From the NCBI RefSeq assembly GCF_003591485.1, contig NZ_QZCF01000011.1, forward strand, positions 92,080-156,079: DNA of 64,000 nt, in the 5' to 3' direction. Source of the stretch: Paenibacillus sp. 1011MAR3C5. GTDB taxonomy: Bacteria; Bacillota; Bacilli; Paenibacillales; Paenibacillaceae. The translations under genes and the position numbers were made by a program. Below the pieces are notes generated by a model, which ran no database searches, had not been told where the DNA came from, and saw only the letters and a program-made list of their open reading frames with translations. This document shows, in pieces, positions 51,321 through 60,696 of this stretch (positions within the stretch are counted from its first letter, which is position 1; the number at the start of each line of letters is the position of its first letter).

Positions 51321-52805
51321 GTGAGCAAGAAATGGAGTATCGGTATCGTATGTATGTTGATTATGGCTTTGCTTGCAGCCTGCGGCAGCAGTAATGATTC
51401 GAATAGCGGAAAGGGTAACGGCTCGGAGCAAGGCGGGGAGAAGCCGGTACTGAAGCAGCTCGGTTTCCAGCGCAACTTCGATCCGAATCAGGATAAGGTA
51501 GCAGCATTCCTGGAAGAGAAGACAGGCTACAAAGTGAAATATGAGACGCTTCCACTTGAGAATCCGGACGACAAGCTGAATCTGCTTATGGCCAATAACG
51601 AGCCGTATGATATCGTGAAGCTGTCCGGCACGCAGTACAATCGCTTGGCGGTACAAGGCGCGCTAGAGCCGCTCGACAAGCTGCTCGAGGAATTCGGACC
51701 CGATTTGTTGAAAGCGAATCCATCCGAGCTTTTTGATAACGCCAAGGTGGATGGTCAAATTTACGGCATCCCCGAGAAGCATCCCCGCGGATTTGTAGGC
51801 AGCGCGCTGGCGATCAACCAGAAGCTGCTCGATGAGCTGGGCATGCAAGTGCCGACGACGATTGACGAATTCTATGAGCTTTTGAAAGCGATTAAAGAGA
51901 AAAAAGGCATTGTGCCGTTGACTGGCTTTGAGAGCATTATTCCGGAGATTTCCGGGGCATTCGGCGTTGTGACTTCCTTTGACGTGGAGGACGGCAAGCT
52001 GATCCACCGCTTGGAAGGCCCGGGCATGAAAGAGTATTTGGCCTTCATGAACAAGCTGTACAGTGAAGGATTGGCAGACCCGGAATGGCCGGTGAATAAG
52101 GCGGAGACGATCCAGCAGAAGTTCACCACCGGCAAGGCGGGCATGATGACGTACGGCTGGGGTGTTGCTCCCGCGGTAACCGAAGCGCTGCATAAAAATG
52201 ATCCGGATGCCACAATCACGCTTATTACTTCGCTGAAAGGCGAGAACGGCGAGATCGGCAACTGGGTGCAGGGCGGCGGCGTGAGCTGGTATATCGCCAT
52301 TCCGAAGTCCTCCAAGAACAAGGAAGAAGCGATGAAATATATGAATATGAAAGTACAGACAGAGCTGTTCAAGGAGCTGGCGATCGGCGAGGAGGGCGTA
52401 CATTATGAGAAGGACAGCGAAGACAGGATGTTCCCTATTCTTCCGGCGTTCAATGACGATCGCGGCAACTCCGACTGGTTCATGACAAGCACGGATGCTG
52501 AGGCATTCGAAGAGCTGTGGCTGCTGCGCGTGCGCAAGGATCCGGTGTTGTATGCGACATTTGAGGAAATTCAGGCAAAGCAAATGCCGATCTCCAGAAG
52601 CGATCCGACGCTCTTGGCGCCGCCGCTTCCGGTTGTGGCCAACAATCTGCAGAAGCTTAACAAGCTGGAAAGCGATTATATGATCAAGGTAATGGCGGGT
52701 GCAGAATCGATCGACTTGTATGACAAGTTCGTAGCCGATTGGAAAGCCCAGGGCGGAGCGGATGTATTAGCCGAGCTGACCGAGTGGTATGAATCATCGA
52801 AGTAA
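51321..52805 (+). CDS. Extracellular solute-binding lipoprotein, LplA type
   Basis: The 494-residue protein has a lipoprotein signal (MALLAAC, Cys21), a Ser/Asn/Gly linker and a family 1 binding fold (QDKVAAFLEEKTGYKVKYE, ANNEPYDIVKLSG, KAGMMTYGWGVAP, QGGGVSWYIAIPKSSKNKEE). It starts at GTG 51321 behind GGGGGAG. It supplies substrate to the permeases at 45934-47786 and may also present ligand to the YesM-like kinase. A strong terminator follows directly. Confidence 0.92.
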   Translation: MSKKWSIGIVCMLIMALLAACGSSNDSNSGKGNGSEQGGEKPVLKQLGFQRNFDPNQDKVAAFLEEKTGYKVKYETLPLENPDDKLNLLMANNEPYDIVKLSGTQYNRLAVQGALEPLDKLLEEFGPDLLKANPSELFDNAKVDGQIYGIPEKHPRGFVGSALAINQKLLDELGMQVPTTIDEFYELLKAIKEKKGIVPLTGFESIIPEISGAFGVVTSFDVEDGKLIHRLEGPGMKEYLAFMNKLYSEGLADPEWPVNKAETIQQKFTTGKAGMMTYGWGVAPAVTEALHKNDPDATITLITSLKGENGEIGNWVQGGGVSWYIAIPKSSKNKEEAMKYMNMKVQTELFKELAIGEEGVHYEKDSEDRMFPILPAFNDDRGNSDWFMTSTDAEAFEELWLLRVRKDPVLYATFEEIQAKQMPISRSDPTLLAPPLPVVANNLQKLNKLESDYMIKVMAGAESIDLYDKFVADWKAQGGADVLAELTEWYESSK

Positions 52806-52820
52806 CAGCATGTAGTAGTG

Positions 52821-52854
52821 CTCCCTCCGGCATGAGTCCGGAGGGAGTTTTTTT
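52821..52854 (+). terminator. Rho-independent terminator
   Basis: CTCCCTCCGG and CCGGAGGGAG form a 10-bp perfect stem with a 7-nt loop and a TTTTTTT tract. It ends the transporter/two-component part; the catabolic genes that follow start from their own signals. Confidence 0.95.
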
Positions 52855-52976
52855 AGGTGGTGTGGAACAAAACCTCAAGATTTTCCTTGTTTTCGTAAGA
52901 TCATGGCATAACGGCCCGTTCGCATATCGGTTTTAATAGAAGGAGAATGTGGCTCATCATGCGAGGAGGACTGCTC

Positions 52977-53918
52977 ATGCCGCCAATACTTCCATCTGCC
53001 GGCAAGAAGGAACAGGGAGCCGGCTTTGATGTTCGTTACTTGGAGAGAGAGGTGTCGTTGAACCTGGTGCATCTCTTTCAGGTGCATGACCGCTGCTGCC
53101 GGGAAGAGGAAGGTCGTTCATCCGCCGACCATTTCATTGTGCTGTATATGTTGTCGGGGAGCGGAGAATTGGACACGGATGGACAACGTCAGTCTTTCTC
53201 GTATCGGCATCTGGTCGCGCTGGAGCCGGGCATTCGTTACAGGATTGCTGCAAATGCGGGAGAGATGATCCGATTCGTAAGGCTGGAGATCAAGCCTTTG
53301 TCCGGGACGCTGCTCGACTTCCCGCTATTCCGGCCGGAGGCATTAGGCCGGATTATCCGGGATCAGTGCGGCTTGGATGAGCGGTTTTTTGCATTAATGA
53401 GGGAGTTGAGGTCGGGGGATCGGTATACGCGCGCGATGCTGGACAGCCTCGTCAATCAGATTTTGATTCAAGCAGGGCGCATGCTAGGGGGCTCAGTCTT
53501 GGGGGCAGATACAGGTTGCATGTCCCTCCAACCGCTATCAGCAGCCCAGAGGGCAGAGGGCAGAATGAAGCCGGTCAACAAGAAGGAGCTGGTCTATCAG
53601 GCTGTTCAATACATGGATTTGCACGTCGGCCATATCGAGGAGCTGGGGCAAGTCGCTGATCGCTTAGGCTACAGCTACTCGCATCTATCCCATGCCTTCC
53701 GGCTGGAGATGGGCATGCCGATGCAATCGTATTGGGTCAGCCGAAGAATGATGGCAGCCATGAACAAGCTGCAAGCCGGCAGGGACAGCATTACGCAAAT
53801 CTCGGAGGAGCTGCGTTATCAGTCCATTCACGCCTTCAGCAAGGCATTCAAGAAGATGACTGGCTTTACGCCATCCGAATATCAAAGCTTATATGGAGCG
53901 GGGTGGAACGATGAATAA
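52977..53918 (+). CDS. AraC family transcriptional regulator
   Basis: The 313-residue protein has an N-terminal cupin-like sensing domain (about residues 10-150: HFIVLYMLSGSGELDTDG, ALEPGIRYRI) and a C-terminal AraC HTH pair (about 210-308: IEELGQVADRLGYSYSHLSHAFR, ITQISEELRYQSIHAFSKAFKKMTG). In-frame ATGs at 52947 and 52959 have badly spaced SDs; GAGGAGG seven bases before ATG 52977 decides the start. Its end overlaps the following dehydrogenase gene, so it is the first gene of the catabolic operon and probably its activator. Confidence 0.88.
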   Translation: MPPILPSAGKKEQGAGFDVRYLEREVSLNLVHLFQVHDRCCREEEGRSSADHFIVLYMLSGSGELDTDGQRQSFSYRHLVALEPGIRYRIAANAGEMIRFVRLEIKPLSGTLLDFPLFRPEALGRIIRDQCGLDERFFALMRELRSGDRYTRAMLDSLVNQILIQAGRMLGGSVLGADTGCMSLQPLSAAQRAEGRMKPVNKKELVYQAVQYMDLHVGHIEELGQVADRLGYSYSHLSHAFRLEMGMPMQSYWVSRRMMAAMNKLQAGRDSITQISEELRYQSIHAFSKAFKKMTGFTPSEYQSLYGAGWNDE

Positions 53919-54921
53919 GATGGCGATGCTGATGAATCCCGCTGTCGTCACCCGCGTGTTCACGCCAGAGGCGATGGCTCGATTGAAAGCGCTGACGAAG
54001 GAGCTTGCCATTCCGGAGGGGCCGCTGCAAGAGAATCCTTGTGATGCGGGTGCAGTGATGCGCGGCGCCGATGTCTTGATCACGTCATGGACGAGTCCGG
54101 CGCTTACGGAAGAGTGGCTCGCCCCTGCGCCTGGCCTCAAGCTGGCGCTGCATGCGGCGGGTTCAGTGAAGCCGGTCGCGACAGATGCGCTATGGGCGCG
54201 CGGGATTCCGGTTGTCTCATCGGCGTCCGTACTCAGCAGAGGGGTGGCGGAGACCGGGCTTGGCCTAACGATTATGGCATTGAAGAATATTGAGGAAATA
54301 ACTTGGCATACCCGCACGGGCGATTGGTGGAATAATCGGGCGGATGAGGTGCGGGGGCGAATAAGAGAGCTGTACGGTATAACGATCGGCGTCATTGGCG
54401 CAGGTCAGGCTGGCAGGAGGTATATGGAGCTGCTGCGCGCCTTCCGAGTCCATGTCCTGCTTTATGATCCGACTGTATCTGAGCAAGAGGCAGCGGAGCT
54501 GGGCGCGCGCCTCGTCTCGCTGGAGGAGCTGTCGGCCAGCGCTGCTCTCGTGATGGTACTGGCCCCAGCCATACCGGAAACTTATCACATGATTAATGAG
54601 GAGCGATTATCGCTTATGAAGCAAGGGACAGTCCTGATTAATCTAGCTCGGGGCTCGCTTGTGGATGAGGCCGCTCTTCGCAGAAGACTGGATGCTGGGG
54701 GATTCCGGGCGATCCTCGATGTGACCGGGCAAGAGCCTCCGCCTGCCGGCCATTGGCTGCGGATTCACCCGCATGTTACGTTGACGGGCCACATTGCGGG
54801 ATCAGTCAACAACGGATTGCTCGCCATCGGCGACTTCATTGCGGAGCAAGCGGAACGATTCGCGGCAGGACATGGTTTGATTGGACAAATTGAGCCGTCA
54901 AGGCTGCATGAATTAGCTTAG
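53911..54921 (+). CDS. D-isomer-specific 2-hydroxyacid dehydrogenase
   Basis: The 336-residue protein has the NAD-binding motif IGVIGAGQAGRRYMELL and the catalytic trio of the family: Arg in NLARGSLVDEAAL, Glu in VTGQEPPP, and His in TGHIAGSV. It would interconvert a 2-hydroxy acid and 2-keto acid, possibly a lactyl or sugar-acid side group of the polymer. It starts at ATG 53911, overlapping the AraC gene end by 8 bases, behind GGAGCGGGG. Substrate unknown; its presence in an amino-sugar locus is notable. Confidence 0.88.
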   Translation: MNKMAMLMNPAVVTRVFTPEAMARLKALTKELAIPEGPLQENPCDAGAVMRGADVLITSWTSPALTEEWLAPAPGLKLALHAAGSVKPVATDALWARGIPVVSSASVLSRGVAETGLGLTIMALKNIEEITWHTRTGDWWNNRADEVRGRIRELYGITIGVIGAGQAGRRYMELLRAFRVHVLLYDPTVSEQEAAELGARLVSLEELSASAALVMVLAPAIPETYHMINEERLSLMKQGTVLINLARGSLVDEAALRRRLDAGGFRAILDVTGQEPPPAGHWLRIHPHVTLTGHIAGSVNNGLLAIGDFIAEQAERFAAGHGLIGQIEPSRLHELA

Positions 54922-54931
54922 GAGGATTGCG

Positions 54932-56782
54932 ATGAGAACAGCAATAGTGGTAGCCGGGTCATCAGTAACCGTACCGGGAGCGCTACAAGCCGAACGATTC
55001 CAATGGGGGGAGCTGGAGAGCTGTGACCTGAATCAGTATGATGCGGTCCTGCTGCTTGGTTCTGGCAGCCTGGAAGCAGCGTCGGCATTGACGCCTGCAG
55101 CATCCGCCAAGCTATGGGATTATGTCGAGAGGGGCGGTCGGCTTTATGCAGAGCTGGTAGAAGCCTTCGACTTTTCTAGCTCCCGCTTGTTCGGCTGGAA
55201 GCAAGACTTCCCGGCTACGAGAAGAACGGTAGAGAAGCTAAGGAGCAAGCGACATATACCAGGATTGACGGAAGGGGCTTTGTTGGAATGGTCGGGCGCG
55301 ATGCGGCGAGGTTTTGCCGTTGATGCCGAGGTGTGGCTTTCCATTGGGCATTATCAGGATACGCATATGAGCTCTAAGGAAGGGAGCGGGAGCTATCCGG
55401 GGCTAGTGGTGCGGAAGCTCGGACTGGGAATCGTTGTTTATGTGGCATTTTCGCTGCTGACCTGCACCGAACCGGTAACGCTGCGGCCTTACAGCCGATG
55501 GCGTCCGCTGCTCTTGCAACTGGAGATGGAGACAGGTCTTCCGTTATTGGCTGCAGACCCGCCGGTGACGCTGGCTGGCAAGCGGACATCTGAGCAAGCG
55601 GTGAAGGCAAGCGCGAGATGGTTCATCCAGTCGGGCATGCTGCCGGAGGCAGACGGTTCCGCTGGTGTGTATGAGAATATTCATTCGGTAACCGTCCATC
55701 TTGCGAAGGACAGAAGACCAGATTGCCATGCGCATACAGCATTTATGTTCCACTTGTACGGAACATGGAAGAAGGATCAGGAGTGGCTGGACGCTTCCAG
55801 TTGTCTGCTTCATTACTTGTTCGATCAGGGGTATCAGGATATGGACCCTGCTTCGCCTTCTTACGGATTCTTCAAGTGGTTTGATTATCCCGGCAAATAT
55901 CCGCAGCAGATCTTCACCGACGATAATGCCTGGGTCTGCTTTGTGCTTCTCTATCTATATCGCAAGACCGGCAATGCTGTCTATCGGGAGCGAGGACTGC
56001 TTCTTGCGGCAGGGCTGCTCGCTACGCAGCGCGAGGACGGGTTGCGTCCAAGCGTCCTTACTCGGGATCAGCTGGCGCTGCTCGGACGGGAAGGCGTGAG
56101 GGAACTGGATGCCAGCATGAATCCGCATTTTGAGAGCATTGCTCATGCGGCCTTTATACAGGCATATCTTGTTACTGGCGACGAGGCTTACTTGAATTCG
56201 GCCTTGAAGGGCTCTCGTACACTGCTGGCCAATAGGGATCACATGCAGTTCATGTACAGCCGAACCTCCGGTTGGACCCGCCTACTGCTGCCTCTCGGCT
56301 ACCTGGCCCGTCATGACCATACGGGAGAGATTGCATCGGGCCTGTGCGATATCGCGCAAGCTCTGACGGTGAACCAGCATGCCCTTGGCGGGATAGAAGA
56401 GGCAGATAACCCGGATCCGGAACGATTCGGACTAGAGGATGCGGGTGTCTATATCTCCAATGGAGAGGGAATCGCCGACCAGCTGTATACCAACAATTTC
56501 TTGGTGATGAACAGTTGGGAGATGTGGCGGGCTACCGGTAATGAGTCATACAAAAAGCTGCATGAGGACGTAGCGGCGTTTATGCGGAGCATTCAGATTT
56601 GCAGTGCCGACAGTCGTTTCGACGGGGGCTGGATGCGAGCCTTCGATATGAATAGCGGCGAATACTTCGGCAATAACGGCGACACGGGATGGGGCCCGTA
56701 CTGCATGGAGAGCGGCTGGACGAATGCGCTAACCTCCGCAGGCCTGCTGCTTGCGTTATTGAATGAGAGTGTATTTGATTAA
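54932..56782 (+). CDS. (alpha/alpha)6-type glycosidase-like protein with N-terminal amidotransferase-like lobe
   Basis: The 616-residue protein has an N-terminal region (1-210) resembling a class I amidotransferase-like/ThuA-type fold (DAVLLLGSGSLEAASALT, LWDYVERGGRLYAE). Residues 220-610 form repeated helical hairpins (AHTAFMFHLYGTWKKDQEWL, FTDDNAWVCFVLLYLYRKTG, ESIAHAAFIQAYLVTGDEAYL), as in six-hairpin glycosidases. The DDNAW segment could carry catalytic acids. No signal peptide. SD TTAGGAGGAT precedes ATG 54932, ten bases after the dehydrogenase stop. It probably hydrolyses an imported oligosaccharide; family number and specificity not determined. Confidence 0.68.
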   Translation: MRTAIVVAGSSVTVPGALQAERFQWGELESCDLNQYDAVLLLGSGSLEAASALTPAASAKLWDYVERGGRLYAELVEAFDFSSSRLFGWKQDFPATRRTVEKLRSKRHIPGLTEGALLEWSGAMRRGFAVDAEVWLSIGHYQDTHMSSKEGSGSYPGLVVRKLGLGIVVYVAFSLLTCTEPVTLRPYSRWRPLLLQLEMETGLPLLAADPPVTLAGKRTSEQAVKASARWFIQSGMLPEADGSAGVYENIHSVTVHLAKDRRPDCHAHTAFMFHLYGTWKKDQEWLDASSCLLHYLFDQGYQDMDPASPSYGFFKWFDYPGKYPQQIFTDDNAWVCFVLLYLYRKTGNAVYRERGLLLAAGLLATQREDGLRPSVLTRDQLALLGREGVRELDASMNPHFESIAHAAFIQAYLVTGDEAYLNSALKGSRTLLANRDHMQFMYSRTSGWTRLLLPLGYLARHDHTGEIASGLCDIAQALTVNQHALGGIEEADNPDPERFGLEDAGVYISNGEGIADQLYTNNFLVMNSWEMWRATGNESYKKLHEDVAAFMRSIQICSADSRFDGGWMRAFDMNSGEYFGNNGDTGWGPYCMESGWTNALTSAGLLLALLNESVFD

Positions 56783-56857
56783 CTCCTGCTGGAGGGTTGA
56801 TTCAGTTGATGATATGGGGTGCAGGGTAGCACTGGAGGCCAAAGGGGGCAAGAGAAC

Positions 56858-58432
56858 ATGCAGAAGTTGTTGGAAACGATGACGCTGGAGGAGAAGGTGG
56901 GGCAGCTATTCACCTTCTACTATCATGAGACATCATTCGGAGCAGAAGCGGAGCTATACATCGAAGGCTTCAAGGCCGGCGGGATCTTTCTGGATATGGG
57001 TTGTCTGGACTCGCCGGAGCAGGTTCATGAATTGACGGGGAGGATGCAGCGATCCGCTTTGGATAACGGAAGCGGACAGCCGCTGTTCATAGCGGCTGAT
57101 TTCGTTGCGGGAGCGGGCTGCAAGCTGCCGCGCGGGGGAGCAGTCTACTTTCCGAAAAATATGGCGATCGGAGCGGCGGCTGATGAAGAACTAGCCTATG
57201 AGACCGGCAGAGTGACAGCCGAGGAGTCACTGGCGATGGGAGTCAACTTTAACTACAGTCCAGTCGTGGACATTAACAACAATCCCAATAATCCCGTGAT
57301 CGGCACCCATTCCTTCGGCGATACGCGGGAGCTGGTCACTCGCATGGGCGCATGCGTCATTCGCGGCTATCAAGAGCATGGCATGATTGCGACGGCTAAG
57401 CACTTTCCCGGCCATGGCGATACGAATGTCGATTCTCATCTTGATCTTCCTGTATTGAACTTCGACCGGGAGCGGCTTGAGACATTCGAGCTGGCACCTT
57501 TCCGCGCGGCGATCACAGCAGGTGTCGAAGCGGTCATGATCGGCCATATCGCAGTACCTGCGATCGATCCGTCATGCTTGCCCGCTTCTTTGTCATACAG
57601 CGTCATAACGGAGCTTCTTCGCAAGGAGATGGGGTTCGAAGGCTTGATTGTAACGGACGGCATGTCCATGAAAGGCGTGACGTCTGCCTATACGCAGAGC
57701 AAAGCTTGTGTTATGGCGCTGAAAGCGGGTGCGGATATCGTGCTTGTCTGCCCGGCAAATCGCGAAGAAGCGCAAGAGATGGTGGGTGCAGTGTTAGAAG
57801 CCGTTCGCTCAGGTGAACTGAGCATAGAACGAATAGATGAATCCGCGGCCCGCATCATCCGCTCCAAGCGGAAATACGGATTAACATCGGAACGATTCGA
57901 GCAGTTGCCATTTGATCCATCCCGATTCGATACAGCGTCTTCCAGAGCCATTAGCATGGAGGTGGCACGGAAGGCTATTCAGATTCATGGTGATCAATCC
58001 ATATGGTCATCCATCCAGAGCCTGGCTCATTCAGGCCCTATGCGCATTAGGCTCATATGCGAGCAGTCGCTGCCGATATTTGCGGATCGGGTCGTGGGAG
58101 ATGGGGCAGCTGCGGAACTGAAGCGAATCGATGCTTACGATCAGTTGCCGGATACGTTGGAGCAGTGGGGTGAGGATGGACCGGTTATAGCGGCGATTAC
58201 TTGCAATAAGCGGATGCGGCGCGACGTGCTGGAGCGAATTAATCGCGTAGCCGTCCGGTGCAGGAACCCGTTGCTGCTCGTTCATTTCGGCTCGCCATAT
58301 GACGCGGAGTTCTACACGGACATTCCCGTATTGCTGATGCACGATCGCGCCCCTTCCTTGCAGGAGGCGGCAGCGGAATATATCAAGGGCCTGTTAGGCA
58401 ACGAAGGAAGGGAGCGACAAGATGCGGAATAG
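56858..58432 (+). CDS. nagZ: GH3 beta-N-acetylhexosaminidase, NagZ-like
   Basis: The 524-residue protein is a GH3 barrel of NagZ type: KHFPGHGDT (181-189) followed by the Asp192/His194 catalytic dyad in VDSHLDLP, and the nucleophile Asp267 in IVTDGMSMKG. A C-terminal domain of about 150 residues follows. NagZ enzymes release beta-linked N-acetylglucosamine; the histidine acid/base can also support phosphorolysis. No signal peptide, so it acts on imported fragments. AAAGGGGG nine bases before ATG 56858 decides against the GTG at 56819. The following gene starts inside its last codons. Fits degradation of a GlcNAc-containing polymer together with NanE/NanK. Confidence 0.9.
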   Translation: MQKLLETMTLEEKVGQLFTFYYHETSFGAEAELYIEGFKAGGIFLDMGCLDSPEQVHELTGRMQRSALDNGSGQPLFIAADFVAGAGCKLPRGGAVYFPKNMAIGAAADEELAYETGRVTAEESLAMGVNFNYSPVVDINNNPNNPVIGTHSFGDTRELVTRMGACVIRGYQEHGMIATAKHFPGHGDTNVDSHLDLPVLNFDRERLETFELAPFRAAITAGVEAVMIGHIAVPAIDPSCLPASLSYSVITELLRKEMGFEGLIVTDGMSMKGVTSAYTQSKACVMALKAGADIVLVCPANREEAQEMVGAVLEAVRSGELSIERIDESAARIIRSKRKYGLTSERFEQLPFDPSRFDTASSRAISMEVARKAIQIHGDQSIWSSIQSLAHSGPMRIRLICEQSLPIFADRVVGDGAAAELKRIDAYDQLPDTLEQWGEDGPVIAAITCNKRMRRDVLERINRVAVRCRNPLLLVHFGSPYDAEFYTDIPVLLMHDRAPSLQEAAAEYIKGLLGNEGRERQDAE

Positions 58433-59993
58433 ACATGCAGATGTTGTCATTATCGGAGGAAGCACAGGAGGCTGCGCGGCTGCGCTTGCCGCCGCCAGAG
58501 CTGGCAGGACAGTTATCATGACGGAGGAATCGGACTGGATTGGCGGACAACTGACAAGTCAGGCGGTGCCGCCTGACGAGCATCCATGGATGGAGCAATT
58601 CGGCTGTACAGCCAGCTATCGCGAGTTCCGTACGCGCATAAGAGAGTACTATAGACGAAACTTTTTGCTGAATCCAGCGTCGCATGCCTCAGTCCGCTTC
58701 AACCCGGGCAATGCCATCGTCAGCGATATTGCGCATGAGCCGCGGGCTGCTCTGGCGGTACTGAAGGATATGCTGGCTCCATATATCCACCGGGGCTCAT
58801 TGGCGATCATGGAGAACGTTAGGCCGGTTCGGGCGGAGACGGAAGGAGATCGGGTAAGGGCGGTTTATGTCCGCCATGAGTGGACGGGCGATGAGACGGT
58901 TCTGACCGCTGCCTGCTTTCTCGATGCGACGGATGAAGGCGATCTTCTTCCGATGACGGGTACGGAGTACGTAACGGGAGCCGAGTCAGCAAGAGAGACG
59001 GGTGAGCCTCACGCGCTTGCCGGTGATGCGGATCCATCGGATATGCAGGCATTCACCTGGTGCTACGCAATCGATCATATCGAGGGGGAAGACCATACAA
59101 TCGCGAAACCGGCACAATATGACTTCTGGAAGCAGTATCGGGCGGATTTCTGGCCGGACCGTCAGCTTAGCTGGACGGGGCTTGTTCCCCATACGCTTGC
59201 GCCTATTACGTACAGCTTCTTTCCTGATGGCAAGTCCTTCTCACTATGGCATTACCGCCGCATCATTGACCGGTCGCAGTTTGCCGAGGGCTCCTTCGAG
59301 AGCGATATTACGCTGGTCAATTGGCCGCAGAACGATTACTGGCTTGGACCGATCATCGATGTAGAGGAGGCGGAGCGGCAGAAGCATCTGGAGAGCGCCC
59401 GCCAACTCAGCTTGTCCTTGATGTATTGGATGCAGACGGAAGCGCCGCGTCCCGATGGCAAAGCGGGCTATCCTGGCTTGCGTCTTCGCGGCGATGTGAC
59501 GGGCACGCTTGACGGGCTGGCGAAGCGTCCGTACATCCGCGAATCCAGAAGAATCAAAGCCGAGACGACCGTTGTGGAGCAGCATGTCAGCCCGGAATGC
59601 CGTCCTGACGGCAAAGCGATGGACTACCCGGATTCGGTCGGTATTGGCGGTTATCGGATCGATCTTCATCCCAGTACCGGGCTTCGGTCCTATATTGACG
59701 TATCCTGCCTGCCGTTCCAAATCCCGCTTGGCAGCCTAATCCCGGAGCGCATGGACAATATGATTGCCGCTTGCAAAAACATAGGCACTACGCACATTAC
59801 GAATGGCTGCTACAGGCTCCATCCGGTGGAATGGAACATAGGGGAGGCGGCTGGGTTTCTCGCGGCATATTGTGCGGAGCGGGGACTTCAACCTAGAGCC
59901 GTAAGGAATAATGAAGAAGCGCTGGCTGGCTACCAAGCTTGGCTGAGAAGAGCTGGCGTTGAGACGAAGTGGCCGCAGCTGCGAGCATTATAA
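58422..59993 (+). CDS. FAD-dependent oxidoreductase (FAD_oxidored-type)
   Basis: The 523-residue protein has a dinucleotide-binding N-terminus (VVIIGGSTGGCAAALAAARAG), TEESDWIGGQLTSQAVP, and a conserved FLDATDEGDLLP acidic motif, the pattern of the FAD_oxidored family. The C-terminus carries THITNGCYRLHPVEWNIGEAAG. These proteins occur in sugar utilisation loci, but their reactions are mostly unknown. It overlaps the NagZ gene by 11 bases, so it is cotranscribed. It probably oxidises a sugar or sugar-derived group of the imported glycan. No signal peptide. Confidence 0.85.
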   Translation: MRNRHADVVIIGGSTGGCAAALAAARAGRTVIMTEESDWIGGQLTSQAVPPDEHPWMEQFGCTASYREFRTRIREYYRRNFLLNPASHASVRFNPGNAIVSDIAHEPRAALAVLKDMLAPYIHRGSLAIMENVRPVRAETEGDRVRAVYVRHEWTGDETVLTAACFLDATDEGDLLPMTGTEYVTGAESARETGEPHALAGDADPSDMQAFTWCYAIDHIEGEDHTIAKPAQYDFWKQYRADFWPDRQLSWTGLVPHTLAPITYSFFPDGKSFSLWHYRRIIDRSQFAEGSFESDITLVNWPQNDYWLGPIIDVEEAERQKHLESARQLSLSLMYWMQTEAPRPDGKAGYPGLRLRGDVTGTLDGLAKRPYIRESRRIKAETTVVEQHVSPECRPDGKAMDYPDSVGIGGYRIDLHPSTGLRSYIDVSCLPFQIPLGSLIPERMDNMIAACKNIGTTHITNGCYRLHPVEWNIGEAAGFLAAYCAERGLQPRAVRNNEEALAGYQAWLRRAGVETKWPQLRAL

Positions 59994-60012
59994 TCGAAAG
60001 GATGATCCTAAG

Positions 60013-60696
60013 ATGTCAATCCTAACGCCAGGTACGCTGGTTGTGTCTTGCCAAGCGCTTGCTGACGAGCCTTTGCACGGGTCATCTTATATGGCAGGCA
60101 TGGCCCGCGCAGTCGTAGAAGGTGGCGCAGGAGGCATAAGAGCCAATAGTCCGGAGGATATACGGGTAATCCGGTCAAGTGTCGGGCTGCCGATTATTGG
60201 TTTGTGGAAGAGAGACTACGAGGGCTATGAGATGTACATTACGCCAACCGTACAAGATGCCATAGCGGTACATGAAGCGGGTGCCGATATCGTTGCGATT
60301 GATGCGACAGGACGGCCGCGCCCAGATGGAATGAGCTTGCAAGACTCCATCGCTGTGCTGAAGGATAGAGGCATCTCCATCATGGCCGATATCTCGACCT
60401 TCGAGGAAGGCTTGCATGCTGCAGCATGCGGAGCTGACTATGTCTCCACGACATTGGCGGGCTATACACCATATAGCGAAGGTCCGATACCCCGGCTCGA
60501 TCTGGTAGCCCGGCTGGCCGACAGATTGGAGGTGCCGGTCGTAGCCGAAGGCGGCATATGGACGCCGGAGCAAGCCGCTCTGGCTCTGGAGAGAGGGGCA
60601 TGGTTTGTTGTGGTCGGCTCCGCGATTACACGGCCTCAGCTCATAACGGCGAAGTATCGGGCTGCCATGGATCGCAGCGCACGGACGGGTGCATGA
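60013..60696 (+). CDS. nanE: N-acetylmannosamine-6-phosphate 2-epimerase
   Basis: The 227-residue protein is a NanE-type TIM barrel: LVVSCQALADEPLHGS, GIRANSPEDIRVIR, catalytic-type Lys66 in GLWKRDYEG, AIDATGRPRP, STTLAGYTPYS and Glu179 in VVAEGGIWTPEQA. It converts ManNAc-6-phosphate to GlcNAc-6-phosphate. The frame opens at 59959 inside the preceding gene; ATG 60013 with AAAGGA upstream gives the standard N-terminus. The stop overlaps the nanK start (ATGA). No NanA lyase is nearby. Confidence 0.93.
   Translation: MSILTPGTLVVSCQALADEPLHGSSYMAGMARAVVEGGAGGIRANSPEDIRVIRSSVGLPIIGLWKRDYEGYEMYITPTVQDAIAVHEAGADIVAIDATGRPRPDGMSLQDSIAVLKDRGISIMADISTFEEGLHAAACGADYVSTTLAGYTPYSEGPIPRLDLVARLADRLEVPVVAEGGIWTPEQAALALERGAWFVVVGSAITRPQLITAKYRAAMDRSARTGA

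Noticed and set aside
51663..52583. A 306-codon minus-strand ORF opposite the binding lipoprotein gene
   Set aside because: Antisense shadow of a clear lipoprotein gene; no motifs, SD or promoter.
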